A stretch of 28,527 nt of DNA from JBMYYE01 sp049609065 (GTDB taxonomy: Bacteria > Pseudomonadota > Alphaproteobacteria > Rhodobacterales > Rhodobacteraceae), in NCBI GenBank assembly GCA_049609065.1, contig JBMYYE010000017.1, positions 1 to 28,527 of the forward strand. Reading direction: 5' to 3'. Below are positions 23,799 to 28,527 of this stretch, piece by piece. Under the pieces are notes generated by a model. The model was not told where the DNA came from. It did no database searches and saw only the letters and a list, made by a program, of their open reading frames with translations. Within the stretch, counting starts at the first letter, position 1. Each line of letters starts with the position of its first letter. The position numbers and the translations under genes were made by a program.

Positions 23799-23828
23799 AA
23801 AAAAGGCGCCATAATCGGCGCCTTTTTC
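23799..23828. terminator. Bidirectional terminator between kpsE and sulP
   Basis: AAAAAGGCGCC pairs with GGCGCCTTTTT around ATAATC (23811-23816), with A-runs and T-runs on either side. It sits in the 28-nt gap between convergent genes and touches the last sulP codon. Confidence 0.92.
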
Positions 23829-25548
23829 ATTTTGCTTTCAACTGCTCGATGGCTTCGAAATGCGTCAGGTAAATCCCGCCCGTCAGTTCCTCTAGGAAAT
23901 GCGTCCTTTTCAGGCGATCCGTGACGGGGCCTTTGACCTCGGTGAGGTGGAGTTTGATATCAAGGGTTTCTAGGCGCTCATTGATCGCCTCTAGGCTTTC
24001 TAAGGCAGAATGATCGATCTCATTCACGGCCGTACATTGCAAGATCACATGCTCAACCGCCTCACAGCCCACCACACGGTCATAGATGTAATCCTCCAAA
24101 TACCGCGCATTGGCGAAATAGAGGCTCTCATCCACTCGCAATGTAATGATATTGTCATTGGTAATCACATCATGGCGATTGATATTGCGAAAATGTTCGG
24201 TGCCGGGCACACGCCCGACCTCGGCAATATGCGGGCGGGAAGTTTTATATAGAAACAATCCGATAGACACCACAACGCCCGCGGATACACCGATTTCAAC
24301 CCCCATGGTCAGCGTCAGAAAAATCGTCGCAGCCACGGCGGAAAAATCCGCTTTGGAATAGCGCCATGTGCGCCCCAAAATCGAGAGGTCCACAAGGCTC
24401 AACACCGCCACAACAATGGTCGCGGCTAAGGTGGCTTTCGGCAAGAAATACAAAAGCGGCGTCAATAACAGTGCCGCAAGCAAAATGCCAATGGCCGTAA
24501 ACGCGCCTGCGGCTGGCGTTTCAGCCCCCGCGTCATAATTCACCACAGAACGTGCAAAGCCCCCCGTCACCGGATAGCCCCCGGATACAGCGGCCGCAAT
24601 GTTAGAGGTCCCTAGCCCGATCAATTCTTGGTTTGGAACAATACGTTGTCGTTTTTTGGCAGCAAGCGTTTGAGCTACGGACACGGATTCGACAAATCCA
24701 ATAATCGAAATCAACAAAGCTGACACGAATAGCTGACTCCAGATTTCCATATCAAAGCTCGGAAGCGCAAATGGCGGCATGCCGCGCGGCACCTCGCCGA
24801 CAATCGCCACGCCCTTTTCATGGAGCGAAAAGAGCCATGTGACGATCACCGTCACCGCAACCGCACCAACGGGGCCTGCTTTGGCCAAAATATCTGCGAG
24901 GCGCGGTTTTATCCCACGGGCCAAAAGCAATGGCTTTAGCCCCTTTCGCACCCAAAACAAAAATGCCGTGCTCACCCCGCCAATCAAGATCGTATAGAAA
25001 TTGGCCTCAGAAAAATGCGCATCAATGGACAACACCAGATCCACAAGGTTATGCCCATGGGCCTTAATCCCCAAAAGATGTTTGAGCTGGCTCATCGCGA
25101 TCAAGATACCTGATGCGGTGATAAAGCCCGCAATGACCGGGTGGCTCAAAAAATTGGCCAAAAACCCGAGCCGCAACAGGCCCATGAGGGTCAATATAAG
25201 CCCTGACATGAACGCCAACACGATTGCCGCAGCGGCATATTCTGCGGTGCCTTGTAACGCCAAATTGCCAACAGCTGCTGCGGTCATCAAGCTCACCACA
25301 GCAACAGGGCCAACCGCCAAGGCCCGCGAGGTGCCAAAGATCGCATAGGCCACCAATGGCAAGATCGACGCATAGAGCCCCATTTCCGCTGGCAACCCCG
25401 CCAAGAGCGCATAGGCCAAGGATTGCGGGATCAGCATGATCGTGACAATCACCGCCGCCACCACATCATTGGTAAGGCTGTCTTTGTTGTAATCTTGGGA
25501 CCATTCCAAAATCGGAAAGTATCCACGCAAGCGCATCGGAATTTTCAT
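23827..25548 (-). CDS. SulP family anion transporter with STAS domain
   Basis: A 573-residue inner-membrane transporter of the SLC26/SulP family. The first 430 residues contain 12-14 hydrophobic segments, with the typical starts LTNDVVAAVIVTIMLIPQSL and AYALLAGLPAEMGLYAS; the rest is a STAS domain (CTAVNEIDHSALESLEAI, with the serine in the usual place). Members carry sulfate, bicarbonate or other anions; the substrate cannot be read from the sequence, though the sulfide-oxidation genes just upstream make sulfate or sulfite plausible. The ATG is preceded by AGG, T and eight consecutive C, an odd ribosome-binding context. A terminator separates it from the upstream sulfur genes, so it likely has its own promoter, not identified. 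Confidence 0.9.
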   Translation of the reverse strand: MKIPMRLRGYFPILEWSQDYNKDSLTNDVVAAVIVTIMLIPQSLAYALLAGLPAEMGLYASILPLVAYAIFGTSRALAVGPVAVVSLMTAAAVGNLALQGTAEYAAAAIVLAFMSGLILTLMGLLRLGFLANFLSHPVIAGFITASGILIAMSQLKHLLGIKAHGHNLVDLVLSIDAHFSEANFYTILIGGVSTAFLFWVRKGLKPLLLARGIKPRLADILAKAGPVGAVAVTVIVTWLFSLHEKGVAIVGEVPRGMPPFALPSFDMEIWSQLFVSALLISIIGFVESVSVAQTLAAKKRQRIVPNQELIGLGTSNIAAAVSGGYPVTGGFARSVVNYDAGAETPAAGAFTAIGILLAALLLTPLLYFLPKATLAATIVVAVLSLVDLSILGRTWRYSKADFSAVAATIFLTLTMGVEIGVSAGVVVSIGLFLYKTSRPHIAEVGRVPGTEHFRNINRHDVITNDNIITLRVDESLYFANARYLEDYIYDRVVGCEAVEHVILQCTAVNEIDHSALESLEAINERLETLDIKLHLTEVKGPVTDRLKRTHFLEELTGGIYLTHFEAIEQLKAK

Positions 25549-25569
25549 ACGGGGGGGGACCTATAGTGT

Positions 25570-25593
25570 AAAAACGCCCCAACTCATGGGGCG
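25570..25593 (-). terminator. Terminator after the DUF442-SQR gene
   Basis: On the minus strand CGCCCC, 7-nt loop and GGGGCG are followed by TTTTTA. It lies 17 nt beyond the stop codon and 22 nt before the sulP start. Confidence 0.8.
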
Positions 25594-25609
25594 CTCGTTT
25601 CATGTTCGA

Positions 25610-27292
25610 TTAAGAAGATTTATCAGCGGAAACCGTTTCTGGTTTGATCATCCATTCCCGCCCTTTCAGCATCGCCATCCAATACACAGGTGGCAAAATG
25701 TTTTCTTTCAAATGCCAAGAAAGACGCGACGGTTTTGTGCCATCAATAACCCATTTTGGGAAAGACGGGAGGAGCTTGCCACCATAGCCAAATTCAGCCA
25801 GCACAATTTTGCCACGCTCAACCGTCAACGGGCAAGAGCCATACCCATTATAGTGGGCTTGTTGGCCGCGACCATCAATATCGGATGCGATATTGGCTGC
25901 CACAACGGGGGCCTGCACCCGCGCCGCCGCCGCCGTTTTCGCATTCGGCGCATTCATTACATCGCCAAGCGACCAGATATTGTCATAAGTCTTGTGGCGC
26001 AGCGTGTTTTGATCCACATCGATCCAGCCTGCTGCATCCGCAAGCGGAGAAACACGAATGAAATCTGGCGCGACTTGGGGTGGACACACATGCATCATGT
26101 CAAAATCTACTGTGATTTCGCGCGCATCCTCATCAGGTTTGGCGACTTTGAACGTTGCCTTTTTTGCAGACCCATCCACAGATGTCAGATTGTTAAAGAA
26201 GTTCAATGACGCGTCATATTTTTCAACATATTGCATCAACGCTGGCACATAATCAGGCACACCAAAAAGCACGCCGCCTGCGTTATGAAATTGGATATCG
26301 ATGTTCTTTAGCGCCCCTGTACGATGCCAGTGATCGGCGGATAAATACATCGCCTTTTGCGGCGCACCTGCGCATTTAATGGGCATCGGAGGTTGCGTGA
26401 AAAGCGCGCGCCCCTCTTTCAAATTTTGCACCAATTCCCATGTGTAAGGTGCTAAATCATAACGATAATTTGACGTTACGCCATTTTTACCTAGCGTCTC
26501 TGAAAGACCTTCAATCGCGTCCCAGTCGAGTTTAATCCCCGGGCAGACAACCAAACGGTCATATTTTACAACACGGCAGCCATCCAAAATAACAGCGTTG
26601 TTTTGTGGTTCAAATGCAGCCACGGCCGATTTCACCCAATGCACGCCCTTTGGGATCAAGGACCCCATGGTTTTGGCCGTTTTTGCAGGTGGGAACACCC
26701 CTGCCCCAACCATGGTCCAGCCCGGTTGGTAATAGTGGATATCAGCCGGATCCAAAATCGCAATTTCAAGATCTGGTTTTCGTGATTTTAAGGAGGACGC
26801 AATGGCAATGCCGCCAGCCCCGCCGCCAACAATCACCACGTCATATTTGGCGTCGCCCTCATCCGTTGGGGTTTTGCCGCCATTGACAATGCGGCGCACA
26901 ACGCCCGCCATGTCATAGCCTGCAGCCTTTGTAGCGGATAAAATCGCCGCCGGCTGTTTTTCATCAGCCATGGCCAAAGACCACAACACCGTACAGCGCG
27001 TGCCAGTGCGACAATAGGCAAAAACGGGGCCGGGAAGATCGCTCAACTGCTGTTTGAATTCTTCGGCATCTTCATCCAACACGCGACCAGAGATAATCGG
27101 CTGATAGCGTACATCCAGCCCAAGCGCCTTTGCGGCTGCTTCGATTTCTTCGAAATTGGGCTGATCGGCGGCTTCACCATCTGGGCGATTACAAATAATC
27201 GCGCGGTAGCCTGCTTTGGCGATTTCCGCCACATCATCCGCTGTGATCTGCTCAGACACTGTGAGTGCCTCAGTTATTTTACGAAATTCCAT
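25610..27292 (-). CDS. DUF442 phosphatase-like domain fused to sulfide:quinone oxidoreductase
   Basis: A two-domain protein of 560 residues. Residues 1-145 are a DUF442 (protein-tyrosine-phosphatase-like, sulfur-transfer) domain with the loop C94-RTGTR-C100. Residues 149-560 are a flavoprotein of the sulfide:quinone oxidoreductase family: FAD loop VVIVGGGAGGIA, and KCAGAPQKAMYL with C307, as in the type II enzymes related to mitochondrial SQR, plus C403 in HVCPPQ, the likely second redox cysteine. It would oxidise sulfide, pass electrons to quinone and leave a persulfide. The start at 27292 follows GGGAAGGAA; the longer frame to 27346 lacks one. It follows the persulfide dioxygenase gene by 77 nt. 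Such fusions are known in alpha- and betaproteobacterial sulfide-detoxification operons. Confidence 0.92.
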   Translation of the reverse strand: MEFRKITEALTVSEQITADDVAEIAKAGYRAIICNRPDGEAADQPNFEEIEAAAKALGLDVRYQPIISGRVLDEDAEEFKQQLSDLPGPVFAYCRTGTRCTVLWSLAMADEKQPAAILSATKAAGYDMAGVVRRIVNGGKTPTDEGDAKYDVVIVGGGAGGIAIASSLKSRKPDLEIAILDPADIHYYQPGWTMVGAGVFPPAKTAKTMGSLIPKGVHWVKSAVAAFEPQNNAVILDGCRVVKYDRLVVCPGIKLDWDAIEGLSETLGKNGVTSNYRYDLAPYTWELVQNLKEGRALFTQPPMPIKCAGAPQKAMYLSADHWHRTGALKNIDIQFHNAGGVLFGVPDYVPALMQYVEKYDASLNFFNNLTSVDGSAKKATFKVAKPDEDAREITVDFDMMHVCPPQVAPDFIRVSPLADAAGWIDVDQNTLRHKTYDNIWSLGDVMNAPNAKTAAAARVQAPVVAANIASDIDGRGQQAHYNGYGSCPLTVERGKIVLAEFGYGGKLLPSFPKWVIDGTKPSRLSWHLKENILPPVYWMAMLKGREWMIKPETVSADKSS

Positions 27293-27319
27293 TGGGCGTT
27301 CCTTCCCTGTCCCTGTTCC

Positions 27320-27347
27320 CATGCGCGAAAACTCCCTTCCGCGCATG
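27320..27347 (-). repeat. Inverted repeat CATGCGCG-N12-CGCGCATG between blh and the SQR gene
   Basis: Two perfect 8-bp arms around 12 nt lie in the 77-nt gap within the sulfur operon, with TTGACA overlapping the upstream end on the minus strand. It can form a hairpin in the mRNA or bind a dimeric protein. It has no T-run, so it is not a terminator. Confidence 0.6.
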
Positions 27348-27369
27348 TCAAATACGTTCTCACTACCGT

Positions 27370-28257
27370 TTAGATTTTGTTTACAGGCACTTTCAAGAAA
27401 GTATTGCCATCATCATCGGCAGGCGGCATTTCACCTGCGCGCATGTTGACCTGCAATGACGGAATGATCAAGCGCGGCATATCAAGCGTCGCGTCGCGTT
27501 CTTCGCGCATTTTGACAAAGTCTTCGCGTGTGCTTCCGGCACCCACATGAATATTTTCGGCCTTTTGTTCCGCAACCGTGGTTTCCCACTGAATTTCACG
27601 GCCATTTGGCCCGTAATCGTGACACATGAAAAGCCGCATTTCGTCAGGGAGCGCCAATACTTTTTGTATACTGTCGTAAAGCTCACCTGCGTCCCCACCG
27701 GGGAAATCGGCACGCGCAGACCCGCCATCCGGCATGAAAAGCGTATCCCCAACAAAGGCCGTGTCCCCAATCACATGCACCATACAGGCAGGTGTGTGAC
27801 CGGGTGTGTGCATGGCAAAACAGGACATGCCGCCAATTTCATAGGTGTCGCCATCCTCAAAGAGGCGATCAAACTGGGACCCGTCACGCTGAAACTCCGT
27901 GCCTTCGTTGAATACTTTGCCAAATGTGTCTTGCACGATGGTAATGTTTTTCCCAACCGCAATTTCCCCACCGAGTTTGTCTTGGATATAGGGGGCCGCT
28001 GAGAGGTGATCGGCATGCACATGAGTTTCGATCTGAAGCATCAGCTCCAAATTATTGTCTTGCACATACGCAATCATGGCATCGGCACTTTGCGGTGTGA
28101 TCCGCCCTGCCGCGTAATCGATATCCATCACGCTATCAACAATGGCGCAGGCGTTGGATTTCGGGTCTTTCACCACATATGAAATCGTGTTGCTCGGCGC
28201 ATCAAAAAACGCCTTCACCTCTGGGCGAAAACTCATATCAACGGGATATGTCATCAT
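27370..28257 (-). CDS. blh: Blh/ETHE1-like persulfide dioxygenase (MBL fold)
   Basis: A cytoplasmic metallo-beta-lactamase-fold protein of 295 residues. The metal site reads H79-V-H81-A-D83-H84, with H150/H154 in HTPGHTPACM and D171 in FVGDTLF; ETHE1-type members use it to hold one iron and oxidise glutathione persulfide to sulfite. The neighbours, a DUF442-SQR fusion downstream and a YeeE-type transporter upstream, are those of the BigR-controlled sulfide-detoxification operon, where this gene is called blh. AGGA lies 5 nt before ATG 28257 and 8 nt before the next codon, also ATG; either could be used. The open frame to 28374 runs into the upstream gene and is rejected. Confidence 0.9.
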   Translation of the reverse strand: MMTYPVDMSFRPEVKAFFDAPSNTISYVVKDPKSNACAIVDSVMDIDYAAGRITPQSADAMIAYVQDNNLELMLQIETHVHADHLSAAPYIQDKLGGEIAVGKNITIVQDTFGKVFNEGTEFQRDGSQFDRLFEDGDTYEIGGMSCFAMHTPGHTPACMVHVIGDTAFVGDTLFMPDGGSARADFPGGDAGELYDSIQKVLALPDEMRLFMCHDYGPNGREIQWETTVAEQKAENIHVGAGSTREDFVKMREERDATLDMPRLIIPSLQVNMRAGEMPPADDDGNTFLKVPVNKI

Positions 28258-28300
28258 AGTTATCCTTTGATTTTGGGGGGCAGCTACGGCCTGCACCCGA

Positions 28301-28525
28301 TTAAGATGTGAAACGGGTGTAGAGGCGCACAGCCCAAACCCCCGCCAAAAGTGACAGCACAAATAAGAACACATCCGTGTTCCCTGTGCCTAAAACAGGA
28401 AGCGCCCCACCCGGGCAAAAGCCGGCAATTCCCCAGCCAATACCAAAAACAGCCGATCCACCGACCAGTCTAAAATCAATATTTGAATTGCTAGGAACAA
28501 AGAAATGTGGTGAAAAGATTGGATT
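28301..28525 (-). CDS. YeeE/YedE-type sulfur transporter, C-terminal part (truncated by window edge)
   Basis: Reading the minus strand from the right edge gives 74 codons ending TAA at 28301. The peptide includes GSAVFGIGWGIAGFCPGGAL, the hallmark Gly-rich helix with a conserved cysteine of the YeeE/YedE (DUF6691, PmpA/PmpB-like) family, followed by a hydrophobic helix and a basic end. These membrane proteins import or move thiosulfate or other sulfur species and are found as pairs in BigR-type operons. The 43-nt gap to blh suggests cotranscription. The N-terminal part and any partner gene are outside the window. Confidence 0.85.
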   Translation of the reverse strand, partial: NPIFSPHFFVPSNSNIDFRLVGGSAVFGIGWGIAGFCPGGALPVLGTGNTDVFLFVLSLLAGVWAVRLYTRFTS

Positions 28526-28527
28526 TT

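Noticed and set aside
28258..28374. Extended N-terminus of the Blh-like protein
   Set aside because: It overlaps the YeeE-like coding end in another frame, and AGGA supports the start at 28257.

Overview
The window looks like chromosomal DNA of a marine alphaproteobacterium of the order Rhodobacterales (roseobacter-like). The best pointers are a dddP-type DMSP lyase with every known metal ligand in place, the alphaproteobacterial style of the glnA, leuA and mre genes, and a BigR-type sulfide-detoxification cluster. Base composition is moderate for this order. No tRNA, rRNA, CRISPR array, insertion sequence or phage gene was seen.

Layout. 1-410 is the 3' end of glnA with its terminator. 492-1538 (-) is a capsule-synthesis-like glycosyltransferase, divergent from dddP (1892-3235), which has its own predicted promoter and a short inverted repeat in the 5' leader. 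Convergent to dddP is a two-gene minus-strand unit: nadE and a membrane-anchored endonuclease/exonuclease/phosphatase protein, overlapping by 8 nt. Then come a possible 36-residue peptide, a secreted protein built of 18 gap-free MORN repeats, and an SPFH/band-7 membrane protein.

9260-10988 is leuA preceded by an apparently leaderless 29-codon leucine-rich leader peptide whose stop codon lies inside a strong hairpin. This is a good candidate for a leucine attenuator, but the hairpin lacks a U-tract. An AT-richer O-antigen-ligase-like gene (minus strand) separates leuA from the cell-elongation operon mreB-mreC-mreD-mrdA-rodA, whose last genes overlap tightly and run on into a ghrA-like 2-hydroxyacid dehydrogenase. 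A convergent SseB-family gene, a 12-bp tandem repeat and nhaA follow.

21527-23798 holds a two-gene capsule-export pair (KpsT-like ATPase, KpsE-like inner-membrane protein) without its permease, behind a promoter overlapped by palindromes. The right end, all on the minus strand, is a sulfur module: the C-terminus of a YeeE/YedE-type transporter, a Blh/ETHE1-like persulfide dioxygenase, a DUF442-sulfide:quinone oxidoreductase fusion, and, beyond a terminator, a SulP anion transporter.

Functionally the window combines nitrogen, leucine and NAD biosynthesis, DMSP cleavage, peptidoglycan elongation, surface polysaccharide and sulfide oxidation. It is mostly housekeeping DNA. The less ordinary items are the leucine leader, the MORN array with its two-repeat alternation, the small peptide, the palindromes at the capsule and sulfur genes, and four 8-base G/C runs.
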